A DNA stretch of 64,000 bases from Halicephalobus mephisto (lineage: Eukaryota > Nematoda > Chromadorea > Rhabditida > Panagrolaimidae), in contig SWDT01000019.1 of assembly GCA_009193035.1 (NCBI GenBank), positions 248,001 to 312,000 of the forward strand, given 5' to 3'. The position numbers and the translations under genes were made by a program. The notes below the pieces were generated by a model. That model saw only the letters and a list, made by a program, of their open reading frames with translations, made no database searches and was not told the origin of the DNA. Within the stretch, counting starts at the first letter, position 1. Every line of letters begins with the position of its first letter. Below are positions 34,192 to 46,524 of this stretch, one piece after another.

Positions 34192-34309
34192 GCTAGGAGC
34201 ACTGGAGATTCCCAGGACGTCTCCGATCCAAGTACTAATCGAGCCCTAGGGCGTTTCACTGGCCAGATCGGACGGGATGGCGTGCTCTCACCCTGGTTTG
34301 ACCCCTAGC
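34192..34309 (-). rRNA. 5S rRNA gene (single, dispersed)
   Basis: Read on the minus strand, 118 nt carry the conserved 5S blocks CACGCCATCCCGTCCGATCT, ATTAGTACTTGGATCGGAGAC and CCTGGGAAT in the correct order and spacing. Helix I closes: 5' GCTAGGGGT pairs with 3' GTGCTCCTAGC with two wobbles. Helix II also closes (CAGGGTG with CGCCCTAG, one bulge) although its bases differ from usual nematode 5S, which indicates compensatory change. A T-run (TTCCTTTTTG) follows the 3' end at once and fits an RNA polymerase III terminator. Length and structure argue for a real gene or a very recent copy; it is not in a tandem array here and no spliced-leader RNA gene is seen next to it. Confidence 0.85.
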
Positions 34310-35850
34310 GATGGGGGATTTTTCTGACTGGATTGCTTTTCTTACTTTGATAGGAGAATAAAATATACTTTATTGTTCGTTGTAGATATTACAGAAACGC
34401 TAGGCATTAAGATTATTTATCTTTTCTGTATGACACAAAACCATTCCATTTAAATATACATAGTAACGATGATATTTTTGAAAACAACTTGATATAGAGA
34501 CAAAAATCAAAGTTGAATTTTTGGATTGTCGTCCGCCTCTAAGGGATCAAAAAGGGACATTCATGATCAACAGAATTAGTTGTTAAGAAATATTTCTTAA
34601 TGTAATTTCTACTATGGAGAATGTTTTTCTGAGTATATTTTTGAAAATCATATACAGCATTTTATTGTGAAATCTATAATAATTCAGGAAGAAAACTATT
34701 TCAATAAATTAATTCAAAAAAGCACTTTATTGATTAATAATGATTTCTGAATTGTCGATTATAGATTTAGCACAAGAAATGCATCTGATGGAAGTTCATT
34801 CCGTTGTTCGTTGATGGGAACGAAGAATAGTTCGATTATTGCTCATTTCTGTTTTTGTATGAAAGTTCCTTTCTGAAAGTTGATCCAATAATGATATTCC
34901 ATTACTGAGAATTAACTTACTTCTTCATCGAAATTTTTTCATGTTATGGAGGGATATTTCATCTTGTTCCAGCAATGGATTTCAGTCATGATAATGTTCA
35001 GTAGTCTCTTCTAAATTGCAATCGGGAGAAAACATTGATTTATCATGATGAGGAGAAGGATATAATTTTTTTCATTCTTGAGCTTATCTGCTGTGGTGGA
35101 AGAAACATTCGAAGGTGTGAATTTGAGGTAAACATCTGATTCCGCTCTTGAGTAATCTTGTGGTGGTGAGTTTAAATTTTGGACTGCTCTTCTGACCAAG
35201 AGCTTTTAATTGGAAGTTGAGTTCTTTTGTAATTCCCATTTCATCGAAAGGTTTAGTAAATCTAATTGACAAATAACTCTTGAAATTAATAGCTTCATCA
35301 TATTACTTGCAGCACCGGTGTTTTCAGAAAAATCTATTTGTTTGTTGTATTTTCTCATTTGGGAAATAAATGATTGAGAGAAAGCAACTATTTCATCATG
35401 ATGTGAAAATAAGAGTTTGTTCTTCAGTGGATCTGACTTCCACTAATTGATTTTAATCATTTAAACCAAGTAATTAGTTGATCAATCAGAGAGAATATAT
35501 CACAATCATCTGAAAATCAAGAAGTATCTGGAATTCGAAGTAGTTATTTATTTCAATCAGAACAGACATTTTTAGTTGAGAACTGTTCTCCTCAAAGAGA
35601 ATGTCACAAATCTCACTGAAATGCTTGGGTGGGTCGGACAATTAATAAAAATTCTAATGAAAATTGATAAAACCTAGTATCCATAGATGAACTGTTTTTA
35701 AACACAGTGAATTTGAGATCAGGTTTCAGCTCTTCAATCAGAATGAGTATCTGAGGACTAAATCAGTCTTTTCAGAATTCCCATTCTCATATTAATTTTT
35801 ATAACTAAATTCCTCTATACTCATGAAATATAATGTAGAGAGATTATACA
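34310..35850. other. Intergenic, no gene seen
   Basis: AT-rich unique sequence; short frames only (for example 35011-35272) without recognisable domains or splice signals. Confidence 0.4.
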
Positions 35851-35857
35851 AGATCCT

Positions 35858-36226
35858 ATGGAATTTATAATTGAAATCGCTATGAAAAGTTCACTCCATT
35901 CTACTTTTGTCGCAGAAAGCGAGAAGACTCCTAACACGAAAACCCTGGAGATGCAGAAACTCAATTTGCGCGCCAAACGACAGACAGAATCAGAGGAACA
36001 CAGGAGCGAGGACAGAGACCCGGACGAAGTCGCGAAGAATTGTTGTTAATTACTTTGTATTATTGATTGCTGGAATAAAGTGACCAGTTAACAATTGTCA
36101 ACTAAGGGAAGAGGCCAGAATCCCTTATATGGATATCTGTTGCAAATAAATATAATTCTCTTTCAAAATTTTTGAAAAAAATCTTCTTGCGTCTTTATTC
36201 TCTGAATTCATCTTACTTCCAACATT
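35858..36226 (+). mobile_element. Possible 3' end of an LTR retrotransposon
   Basis: An open frame with a GC-rich, highly charged end (SEEHRSEDRDPDEVAKNCC, stop at 36049) runs into a segment of the form TGTTGTTAATTAC ... CTTACTTCCAACA (about 36042-36226). That segment starts TG, ends CA and contains AATAAA. Such a charged tail leading into an LTR is common at the 3' end of gag-pol elements. No reverse transcriptase or matching 5' LTR was found here. Weak call. Confidence 0.3.
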
Positions 36227-36311
36227 TATTAATAAATATCACCAAGATCAGATTAGCTACATGGATTTACTCCATCAGTATCCGGATTGACTCATCGGAA
36301 TCATATTTTCA

Positions 36312-38787
36312 TCAATATTCATAGTTAATCTGTAATTTAAATTTTAGTGTCAATTTCTCTGAGAGCTGCTTCTGGATAACAAAATAGTCGTTTTTATTAA
36401 TTTTGGAACTGTATCCTAAGTTCAGAAATTCTTTCTCAAGTTTTGTATAGAAATCGTTAATCTTTTTTTCAGCATCAGGACAAACTATCATGTAGTATGT
36501 GTAGTATTTAATCCTGATATTAACTCGTTCTTTCCAATCAGCAAATTTGCTCTCGCAGTTCATAATATTTTCAAAGAAACCAGGAGGTATAATAATGCTC
36601 TCTTCTTTTTCGTTGTAGTTCAATTCATCATTGTATACGCTAAGTTCGAAACAAAAAAAATTCAGATTGATAAACTTGGAATTCATAAACTCCAGAAATA
36701 CTAGAATTTCCTCAGGATTGAACGATGAATCTGCATCGAAGGTATTTAATTCCAGCTTTTTGAGAGATTGAAAGTTAGAACTGTAAATTTCTAACTATAA
36801 TAAGTAAAAGTCAAGAAATTCACCTGATATTCATGGTAAAAAGATCAATAGGAGTGTTTTCCCCTCCACTGTAAACGACCAATGAATTCGTTTTAATGGA
36901 CTCAGCCTTGAAAATGTTTTCAAGGGAAACCTCCTCCAGGTGAAATTTCAATTCTTCGGTATCAACGTGAATAGTACTCAAATTTCCAGCCAATATATCT
37001 TCCATGTAGACATAATCAAATCTTCTAGATTCCAGCAACAGTTTTGCAGTCGATAAATCACATTCTAATATAAATAACTCTTTGAAGCCTAAAAGCATCA
37101 CTATCTTTGACCCTTTCGCTGCCGGTGTCCTATATATAGGACGGCGAGATTTTTGTTGACTTATTGTGCTATATATGTTCAAGTGATTGTACAACAAGTA
37201 CCTCCAGAATAGTTGCTCCTCAACAACATTTCTTCCTTAGTGACAGTTGCTTCCCAGTGGTATTTGTCTCCCTGCGTTATATGCTGATATCCAGAGCTTT
37301 TTCTTTGAAGAAAGAATGCAATATGGAAGAGCAATATTGTTAAGGAAGAACTATCACTGAAGGCACCTGTCGTACAGCTATTCAAGAATATCAGATTAAC
37401 ACTCAAGTTACCCCCTGTCGTATTTAGAAAATTAGTCCCAAAACGATTGATCGCAAGGTTGTACTACATAGAAAGTCAAATAATGAAAATTCTTTTTGTC
37501 TGATTGGAAAGCACTTTCCTTCACTAATCCCACCCAATCCAAATAATCAAAATTCTCAAAAATACTGTTTTGTTTGTAGTCAGAAATTATCGGGCAAGGA
37601 TTGAGAAAAAGTTCAAGTGTGAATGTAATGTTGGCCTCTGCATTGATGAATGTTTCAAAAATTATCATACTTTAATTTTTAGCGTTAGTGATCATTTCCT
37701 AGTTTATTTTTAAATAAAACTAATTTTTCCTTAAATTCAAATTTTTCCTACATCTGTCATCAATAACGACAACATTCCAGTACTTGGTCATCAATAACTC
37801 CTTAGTCAGTGACGCAAGATAATATTTATTTATTATTTGTTTCATTATCTAAAGATGTAGCGCTATAAATACTTTTACTATAGTTATTATTGTGTTGTAC
37901 GCCATATGAGACACATTAAGTTTTGCAATTTTTGTATAGATCTTGGCATAGTTACTTTCAGATGTCTGTAAGATGTACCTAAAGTGGGATAATTGGGCCT
38001 GTAGATTCCAAATATGAGGTCAGAATTGAGGGTTGAACTTCATTCAGAAATATTATGAGGTCTGGAACTTCAGAATCCGGGATTCTGAAGGGTAACCTTC
38101 CATTCTCATCTCATATTTGAAATCTACAAACCTGATTACTCCATTCTAAGTACTTTATACAGATATCTGATTATAGCCGCTTTTTCTATGCCAAAAAATG
38201 AGCAGATTTACGAGAAATGCGTCATAAACAATATTTGACTTAGAATCAATATCTGTATTTACCACAGTTAGTTACTATATTGTGTCAGTTGCCTAGTGGT
38301 TTTAAAATTACTACTCCATAAAAGCTATTGACGCTAACATTTTACCGGCAGCGAAAGGGTTAAGAAGTAAATACAACTTACTCGGATTTTTCAACAACAA
38401 ATTCATAATATCTATTGGGAGGGGATCATCAATATCAATGTAAACTTTTTTGACAAAAAACAACACCCATCGGACAATCAGCTTCATAGAAGGATTCCTG
38501 ACATATGTACAGACATCGACATCATCCTATATCTTTTATTAGAAAAAACTAATAGCTCACGAACTCACAAATTGGATAATAATATATGGAATTTTTCTAA
38601 GAGCAATACAGCCATATTTGTTCCTAGATTTGAACCAAATACTGCTTACTTTACTGACAGCCTTCTTCAAATTAACCAGCAGTTCTTTTCCAGAGAACGC
38701 GAATCTAGTCATTAATTCTGTATCCTGCTTTGAGAGTTTAGTTATCTCTTGAACAAGATCAAAATAAATGTCGCGACTGAGAATCAT
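36312..38787 (-). CDS. F-box-like protein, four exons, transposon in intron 2
   Basis: Exons on the minus strand: 38787-38569, 38526-38382, 37088-36824 and 36780-36312, joining in phases 0, 1 and 2 to give 365 aa. The start MILSRDIYFDLVQEITKL lies 7 nt after TTTTTTCAG, a trans-splice-type acceptor. The N-terminal ~50 residues have the spacing of an F-box (EITKLSKQDTELMTRFAFSGKEL). The rest is made of Leu/Phe-rich short repeats like the substrate-recognition part of nematode-expanded F-box proteins (FTH/DUF38/FBA-like). Such proteins would act as substrate adaptors in SCF ubiquitin ligases. Removing the piggyBac-like insertion leaves an ordinary 40-nt intron (GTAAGT...CTTTTAG), so splicing could still yield an intact mRNA. 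Gene model good; F-box assignment by eye. Confidence 0.68.
37193..37668 (-). pseudogene. Coding-like segment carried inside the piggyBac-like element
   Basis: Two consecutive minus-strand frames, 37668-37432 (MIIFETFINAEANITFTLEL...) and one continuing to about 37193 (VNLIFLNSCTTGAFSD..., then EATVTKEEMLLRS), overlap across one apparent frameshift near 37440. Together they would make ~150 residues of beta-rich, Asn/Thr-rich sequence. I do not recognise the family. It may be a captured host exon. Confidence 0.35.
37978..38160. repeat. Palindrome of the dispersed family
   Basis: Left arm words GATAATTGGGCCTGTAGATT and CAAATATGAGG match inverted right-arm words CTCATATTTGAAATCTACA and CCTGATTACTCC. 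The centre is GAATCCGGGATTC. It shares GTAGATTC and GAATCC.GGATTCTGAAG with the palindrome at 10858-11262 and the copy at 2640. Confidence 0.75.
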
Positions 38788-38799
38788 TCTGAATCTGAA

Positions 38800-41700
38800 A
38801 AAATAAATAAAGTCAACTTAAAAGTTTCCATATTACGTAGCATTTAGGATCTATTGTTTTTTATAGTCAACTTCACATGACTACTAGATCTCACATCAGC
38901 CTAAGAGTTTCACATTGAAATTTATATCAGTAAAAATGAAAATTAATGTCAATTGTCTTATCTATTCAAGTGGATATATTCTATTTTTTTTTGGATAAAT
39001 CTCATTCTAAGGAACTCACCTCTGTTATTGAATGCTGAATTAGAGTGAACAATCTAAATAATCAGCAGTTTTCTGCTGATAACGTACTCATATGACCATT
39101 AATTCTTTCAAATACACAATCATTCAAACAAAAAAACCAACTTCTCAAAGTCCAGAAATAAGAATTATGTTTAAGAAATTAATAGTTTACAAAAAAACGT
39201 CCAGAACTAACTTTTTTACTAGAAAAGCTAGAAGGTTATTTTTTGTGGATCATCCAAGTACTTTAAGACCCATCTTAAGATACCAGAATTATTTCACAAG
39301 AACGCAGGATACAGTAGTTATAGCGATTTTGAGAAAGTTCGTCATACAAAAATTTCAGAGATTTCTGTCACAAACCCCTTTTTATAGAGATAGTTTAGAG
39401 AAATATTTTAGAAGTGTTCAGAAAGTATTTTATGAAACTTGCGTAAGTAAGAAAAAGTTCTAGATATCTCGTATGATGACTTCAGAAGAAACCGTCAAAA
39501 TTTGGTTTCTAAGAAAGTCTTCATATTTTTGACTTTGTCTGCCTACAATTTTTTTCAGAAGTCACTTTGGATCTTCAAGCTTCACCAGATGATAGACCTC
39601 GAAGTGAGGAACAAAATTCTTCTATTCAGAATTTCTCCTGATGAGATTTTATCTTCCGGCTTCTAAGCTAGTAAGGATTCTAAAAATCAGATACAGTTAA
39701 TTTTAGAGATCATTGTTTCTTGTGATCTTGGTGTGAAATCTGATCGATTTTTTGTTTTTGGGATACTGGGAGCTTATTATGATGATTGTTGACTCTACTT
39801 TTTGTTTTTGAATAAATACCTTCAGAATCCTGTTGATTCAAACTCCAAGAATTCGGAGTATGTCCTTATAAAATAGTATTGTAAACAGTATTCAAAGTCT
39901 ATTTGTATTGCAATCAATGAATTTTGACGCTAATCAACCACAGAATCTCAAGAAATAATGATTTCCTAAAATTTGCCTTATCGAACCTTGGTTAAATCAG
40001 TGATAGTTTGCAGAAGTTGGAAATGAGGTTTCCTCGGGAAAACTTCTGAACAACAGTATTTGTTGTTCACTTCAAACTATCATCTGGCAAGGTTTGAGAA
40101 CTCAAGGTGACTTCTGAAGAAAATGGCAAACACAAGGTTAAAAAATGAACTTTTTTGGAGCAAAACTTTAACATCGCTTGCTAAAGTTATTAGAATAGCT
40201 ATTAAAAATCTATTCCTTGTCTAAGGAAGCCCAGATCATCTATAAAAAATGAAGTTCATGGTGGAAACTTCGAGAAATTTTGTATAGAATTGTTTGAAAA
40301 TCGTTCCAGTTATCGTATCCCTGATTCTTGTAAAGTAACTCTAGCATTGTGAAATGAGTCTTAGATTGTCTTAGTTACAAACAATTAGTTCTCCACCTCT
40401 TTTAATAGAAAATTAAAGGCAAAAGTAAAATTCTTTGAGACATCCTGTATTGGATAATCAGTGAGACTATCGGTATAAAGTAAAAACAAAAGGATTCGAA
40501 CGATCGTTTATAGTTTACGCCGTGACTTGCTGAATTAGTGATTTAAACTGTATGTTACTAATTCGATATTTTTAACAATGACGAGAAAAGTGTAGTTTAC
40601 TGTTATGGCATATCATTAGTGATGTATAACAGATTGAAAGAAATATCTTATCCCATCTATTCTCAAGAATTGGCATATCATGACGTAAGTAAACCACATT
40701 TTAGAAGCATTAGAGTCGTCACTCCTTGCCAAAATGCAAAGTTATGTAGAATAGTTCTTGATTGCTGATCTTCAAAGTTCCAAAGTAGATTATTATAATC
40801 TTCATAAAACTAGCAAACTATATTTATATAGCCTATTGTCGTGATTATAACCTTCTGAATATTATTTAAAGACTCTTTTTGATTAAATTGATATATAGAT
40901 TTTTTATTTTTCAAAAAGAACACCCCTTGTTTTTGGCTTAAAAGTCGAAACGTAAAAGAGTCCTGTGACTTGTCCATTATGCAGTATAGTAATAGTATTC
41001 AGGAGCTATTTTTGATGAAACATCTGTCGTTTTTGTCGTCAAAAGTCAAATTAAACTTTTACGCCTCTCCACTCAGACGAAAACAACGTCATAGAACAAT
41101 GCGACGTGTCGGAGGTGGACTACTCGTCAGGAAACCTTAAACCATCTTTTTTGAGATGGTGTAGTTCAGAATTTCAATAATTAAATTAACTGAAAATAGA
41201 CCTAAAAAGATTAATTTAATTTAACAAAAATGACCTTTAGGGACGACCTTTAGCGTGCTTTGTATGTAATCGCATATATTCAGGATATGCATTCAATTAT
41301 TACCGAAGAATCACCCGAAGCGAGAAAAATGAAAATTTCATATTTGCCAAAAATTGACTCAAATAACTTAGAAACAAATTTGTTTCGTAGGTTGCCAGAT
41401 ATTTACTCAGATTTTTTAATTTTTTTAAAATTCTTTTGAAATGAGAGGATTAGATGAATGTAAAAACTATTACATATAATAACGTCAACAAAACTGACGG
41501 AAATCTTCTAGTTTGAAAATTTTTGATCATTCATCTTTGAACAGCTCGTCTTCTGCTTTAACTTTACCAGTTTTGATAGTTATTTTGTAATAAGATAAAC
41601 ATAAAACATTAGTTATAATTTTAAATGAATTAAAAAATATATCACAAAAATGAGAAATTTCATATATCTTCCAAGTTTTCAACCATCAATTTTTACATTT

Positions 41701-42770
41701 TTTATTTTCTGCTTCAACTTTACTAATTTTAATAATTTTTTTAGAATTAAATGCATTTTTGTGATAATTAGTTTATTAAATTTGTTTTTTGAAACAAGTG
41801 TCGAAAAAAAAATTTATTTTCTAAAGTTCTGATTACCTATTTTTAGGCCGTTCGTTTCCGGTGTTAAATTTATTAATTTTCATATTTTATTTGGTAATTC
41901 ATTAAACTTTTCACATTGATTACAGCTGCTCAACTGCTTTTTTTAAAAAGGTGTCAAAAATATAACAAATGAGAGCTTAGCTGTCTGATTTTTTAATTTT
42001 TGATCAATTTTCAAATTATTTTTTACTACTTTCAGTTTTCTTATTTTAATACTTTTTTGCAATAAAATAAACTTTATACAGTAATTACACGTATCTGAAT
42101 GGAGTTTTTAAGATCATCAGAAAAATAAAAATTTCACATATCATTAAAGTTGTTGATTGTCGACTTTCAAGTATTTATTTTCCACTTTAACCTTGCTTAT
42201 TTCGGCAATTTTTCAAAGTAAATATATTTCATAAATTGATTACATTTATTCAGTCGGGTTGTTATACAAATGATGAAAAACACGGAAAACATAATCCCGA
42301 ATTTAGGGATTCTGTGGATTATCTCGATTCAGAAGAGAATTTAGATAAATTGGACTACAGAATCTGAATACACTATTGAAAAGCTTCGATTTCATGTGAC
42401 GCATCTCAGTATGTCACTTCCGTTGTAAACAAAACTCCGGTCTTCCAGAAGCTGATTCAGGGATAATTTGAAATTTCCTGAATTCATTAAACTTAGAATA
42501 AGTATTAATTTCACATATTTTCAATAACACCCACAATGCACTATAAAAACCCACAACAAATAATAAATTTCATTTTGTCCAAAAATACTATTTAAAAACT
42601 TTTAAAAATACAACTGACAAAAATAAATTAAAAATTAAAATTTACTCGTGTTTTCGTTTTAAAATTAAATTGAAAAACAAGAAATTCCAAGGAACTAATT
42701 TTGTTTCGTAAAGTTTATGCTTTAAAAAAGATAAACAATGATTATGAAATAAATTTATCTCGTAATATTA
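38800..42770. other. No convincing gene
   Basis: Mostly unique-looking AT-rich sequence. A 123-codon frame at 39092-39463 (plus) is Lys/Arg/Phe-rich without a recognisable domain. 41400-42260 has loose repeats. A possible degenerate copy of the palindrome family lies near 42290-42480 (GATTCTGTGGATTATCTCGA). No RNA gene seen. Confidence 0.35.
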
Positions 42771-42774
42771 CACA

Positions 42775-43215
42775 CGCTAAAAAGAGTATATGATATATAA
42801 TGTATAGATACATAAAACAGTCTTAGTTTATCAGATATATTACATTAAATGCATCGATATATGAGGTTTAATATCAGTTTATTATCTTTAATGCACCGAT
42901 ACATAATAACGATTGTAGTGTATCAGATATATTGCATTAAATGCACCGATATATTAAGTGTAATATTGGTATATTATATTCAATGTACCGATACATAATA
43001 ACGATTGTAGTGTATCAGATATATTGCATTAAATGCACCGATATATTAAGTGTAATATTGGTATATTGCATTCAATGTATCAATACATAAAAACAAATCT
43101 GATATGTCAAATACATTAAATACAATATAGGTGTACTATATTCAATGTACCGGTGCATTAAATACAATGTATTTGATATATTAGAGCTACTTTAATATAT
43201 CTTTGTTGTGTGTAC
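42775..43215. repeat. ATATAT-type satellite, ~95-bp units
   Basis: Three to four tandem copies of a unit with TGTATCAGATATATTGCATT and AAATGCACCGATATATTAAG. The block ends in TTTGTTGTGTGTAC and is similar in sequence and in ends to the block at 52573-53335. Confidence 0.85.
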
Positions 43216-43829
43216 AATTAATCATGGATAGGAAGGTAAAAATCGACTATACGATAATTACTACTTTATTTGTAAAATTTCTTTATATTAGGTTTTCTAA
43301 TAGTTCAATTAGATTAAAATTTTGATCAAGACTAAAAAACTGATTTAAAAAAGAAAAACTAAACCATATGATAATTATTCTCCTTATTTCATAAGATTTT
43401 TTGTTTTTATATTAATTTTTTGGCAGTTGAGTAAAAATATAGATTTAAAAAAAATTTCGAAGCTAATGAGAATCGAAGAGGAGAAAGATCTCAAAAAAGT
43501 AATCTTGTATAGGTCATTTCCAGCTTTTTAAACTAATCTATCTGATATCTGGAATACATAGTTTAAAAGAATTTCGAAACCAGTGCGAGTCAAAAAGGAG
43601 TAAATGTCACTGGAGGACAACTACCGTATAACCATAAAGATCATAATATTTAAACGCTATCCTAGAACAGTTATGTGGTATTGTAGAATAAATTTGTCTT
43701 ATGTTTTTTGTCATTTTAAAAGAATAACAACCAAATTCGTGTCTAAAACTAAATTAAACATAGTTTGTAGTGAGAAAAGTTAATTTTATTTGAAAATTTC
43801 CTAAAGGATATGTTGTGGTTTGTGGTTTT

Positions 43830-44740
43830 AGTGTGAAAAATGCCTACATAATTGTTTGGTTACAAGTACTTTGAACATAGTTCGTGGTCGAATCAAGCCT
43901 GTTTGAAAAGCTCAAAAACCTGATTCGATCTGTAGTCCTGACACGAATGATACTTACTTTGTTCTTTGAATATAAGTACAGTAGATCTTGGATATAAGAT
44001 ACCCTTGCTATAACATATCTCATATTATAGCATAGGGTCTGAGTGAGTGTGTTTGGTTAGTCTGTCTTCAAATTTACCTCGCTATAATATATCCTTTCTA
44101 ATAACATACACTTTGCCCGATCCCAAGGATGTATCTTATATCCAAGTTCTACTGTATTTAAAGCACAGTTCATAATGAGACCAGCTCAATTTTATATTAT
44201 AATCTCTTTAAGGACCTGATTCAATCTGTGGCCTCACCACGAACAATGCTTACGTAATTGTTTAGTTACATATTATATTGCAAGTACTTTGAGCATCTTT
44301 TGTGGCGGGACCAAAACTCATCTAATAAACTCTTTAAGGGTATCGTTTTATTTGTATTCCTGACACGAACAAGTTTTACTAAATTTCCTGACAACAAACT
44401 TGATTACAAGTACTTTGCATATCGTTCGTGGTAGGATTAAAGTTATTTCATTTTACAATTCCTTCAAGGGCACATCTCTATTTGTAGTCCTGACATGAAC
44501 AGAGTTTTCTTTATCCTTTAATTCTGCTTTTGTTTTTTAATCTACTAAGTATTATTTACTGCGAAGACAAAAGCTTTCTGTAGTTCCCCTGATTTTCATC
44601 CTCAAAGGACACATTTAAAATCCTAGTCCCAGTATGAACAATCCTTGATTCATTCTTTAATTATGGCTTTTATTGCTAATCTCTTAAGTATGATTCGCAA
44701 TGGGATCAACGCCTCTTCATCCGAAGATTTCTTTGATAAG
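43830..44740. repeat. Degenerate ~120-150-bp repeats (TCCTGACACGAAC type)
   Basis: Recurring strings ATTTGTAGTCCTGACACGAAC, AAGTACTTTGAACATAGTTC and GTGGTCGAATCAAG in similar order. No gene. Confidence 0.6.
43979..44157. mobile_element. MITE with ~25-bp TIRs, TA-flanked
   Basis: Starts TACAGTAGATCTTGGATATA and ends TATATCCAAGTTCTACTGTA, imperfect inverted repeats bounded by TA, as in mariner-type MITEs. About 179 bp, no coding capacity. It interrupts the degenerate repeats around it. Confidence 0.75.
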
Positions 44741-44754
44741 TATTGTTAAAAAAA

Positions 44755-45145
44755 GAAAATCTAATTTTGGTCCTGACGCGAATAATATTTAATCCATGTT
44801 TGGTCTCAAAAACGATTTTCAATTTTCAAATGTTATTCGTTTCAGGACCAGACTTCTTTATCCATCAATTTCTTCCATTTTCTAAGAATATATCCCGATT
44901 TATGGTCCTGACGCGAATAATATTTAATCCATCTTTGGTCTCAAAAATGATTTTCAATTTTCAAACGTTATTCGTTTCAGGACCAGACTTCTTTATCCAT
45001 CAATTTCTTCCATTTTCTAAGAATATATTCCGATTTATGGTCCCGACGCTAATAACATTTAATCCATTTTTGAGCATGAAAACAATTTTTAATTTTTTTA
45101 AATATTATTCGCTTCAAAGCTATTATTTTTTTAATGTCCCTTAAT
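44755..45145. repeat. 126-bp tandem repeat, three copies
   Basis: Units carry GGTCCTGACGCGAATAATAT, CGTTTCAGGACCAGACTTCT and CATCAATTTCTTCCATTTTC. 126 is divisible by three, so one frame stays open across the copies; I treat that frame as an artefact. Confidence 0.85.
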
Positions 45146-45559
45146 ATGTATTTCTCAAAGCAATGTTGCAAACCTTAGCCTCGGTGTGAATAATACTTGA
45201 TTCATTTTTTAATTACGAATTTGATTAGTAACCACTTTTAGGACCGTGTAAATCTGTGACGTTCATATTACTCAACTTTCAAATCCATCTAATCCTAGTC
45301 TGAAAAATTCTGTAATTGACCTTTGTCTCCACCTTCTGCAAATTCCTCAAAGTTTAAAAATGCCATTTTCCAAAAAAAGAAACATATCAAAAGCCATGGG
45401 ATTTGGATATTTCCTCAAAAGCCATTAATTTAGTTCATTTGCAGAAAATCTTTTGAAGTCCGCACAAGCCGCAAATGAAGCAATTAAAAGCAGAAAATGT
45501 CAGTTTTATTTGCAAAATTGACCTGGAGGACTATTCCAGAAAGCATATTAGAGTTATTT

Positions 45560-46180
45560 ACCAGAAATTAAGAGCCCTCACTCTCGGTTAATCTTTGAGT
45601 TGTTTTTGTTAACAATTTACGGAAATTTAGAGTTTCCCAGAATTTTGTAGATGTTGAAATTTCACAGGATTTTATAAAGACTACTGGAAGCTTATAGAAT
45701 CTCCTACAAGTCTAGGACTTTTGGGAATTTCCCAAAGTTCATTAATATTTATAGAACTTTTTAGAATCTTATAGAAGTTTTCGGAATTTCATAAAATCTT
45801 TCGGAATCTAGTGGAGATTTCTAGAATCTCGTTGAAGTTTCTAGAATTTTCCAGAATCTTATAGAAGTTATCGAAATTTCACAAAATCTTTCAGAATTTA
45901 GTGAAGAATTCTATAATGTAATGAAACTTAAAAGTTTCTGCAATTTTGTAGAATCTCGTTGAAATTTCTAGAACTTTTTAGAATTTTATAGAAGCCTTCA
46001 GAATTTTCAAAAATTTCACCGAAACTTTAATGGTTTTCTAGACTTTAGAGAAATTTTTCAAACTTTTTAGAAAAATGAAATTTTCTAAAATTTCCTTGAA
46101 TTTTTTGAATATTTCAGAATCTGGAGAAACTTCTGGAACTGTGATCTTTAACCTCAAGTTCTCAAAGGTTCTAAAAATTC
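45560..46180. repeat. Degenerate TTTCTAGAATTT-type repeats
   Basis: Many loose copies of GAATCTTATAGAAGTTTTCG or similar. A comparable texture occurs at 33.1-33.4 kb and 47.5-47.9 kb. Confidence 0.5.
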
Positions 46181-46524
46181 GTCGTGAAACAAATTTTTAT
46201 AAAATAATACAATTCTAGAAAATTCTGAAAATAATTTTCCAATTTCGTAATTTTTAATTTTCTCATATTAATTTCCCACAATTTTTGTTTTACTTTAATC
46301 CTGTATTTTCGAAATTTTGAACATATTAGAAATTCTATATTTTAAATTTTTATCATTTCTAGTTTGTTTATCTTTTAAAAACTCTTCAATTTTTATGACC
46401 TTAAATATATTTATTTTGTATCATTTTGCTCATAACTGCAATTTTACCTTTTTAGGCGTGACTTTTTTAATTTTTTCCGCCATCTAAGCCCAGCCTCCTG
46501 CTTGCGTCTCTGCCGGCCTCTGGA

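Larger units (their letters stand above)
37111..38359. mobile_element. piggyBac-like element without transposase, 1249 bp
   Basis: Perfect 15-bp terminal inverted repeats CCCTTTCGCTGCCGG (37111-37125 and 38345-38359) flanked by TTAA on the right (38360-38363) and TTGA, one change from TTAA, on the left (37107-37110). The TIR differs from that of the intact piggyBac at 30.8 kb, so it belongs to another lineage. No transposase inside. It contains a ~185-bp palindrome (37978-38160) and a ~480-bp segment with two overlapping open frames on the minus strand. Confidence 0.9.

Noticed and set aside
39092..39463. 123-codon Lys/Arg/Phe-rich plus-strand frame
   Set aside because: No domain, no acceptor near the start, composition like translated AT-rich DNA; left undecided rather than called a gene.
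44743..45144. 133-codon plus-strand frame
   Set aside because: Three 126-bp tandem units keep the frame open; the sequence between units diverges like non-coding DNA.
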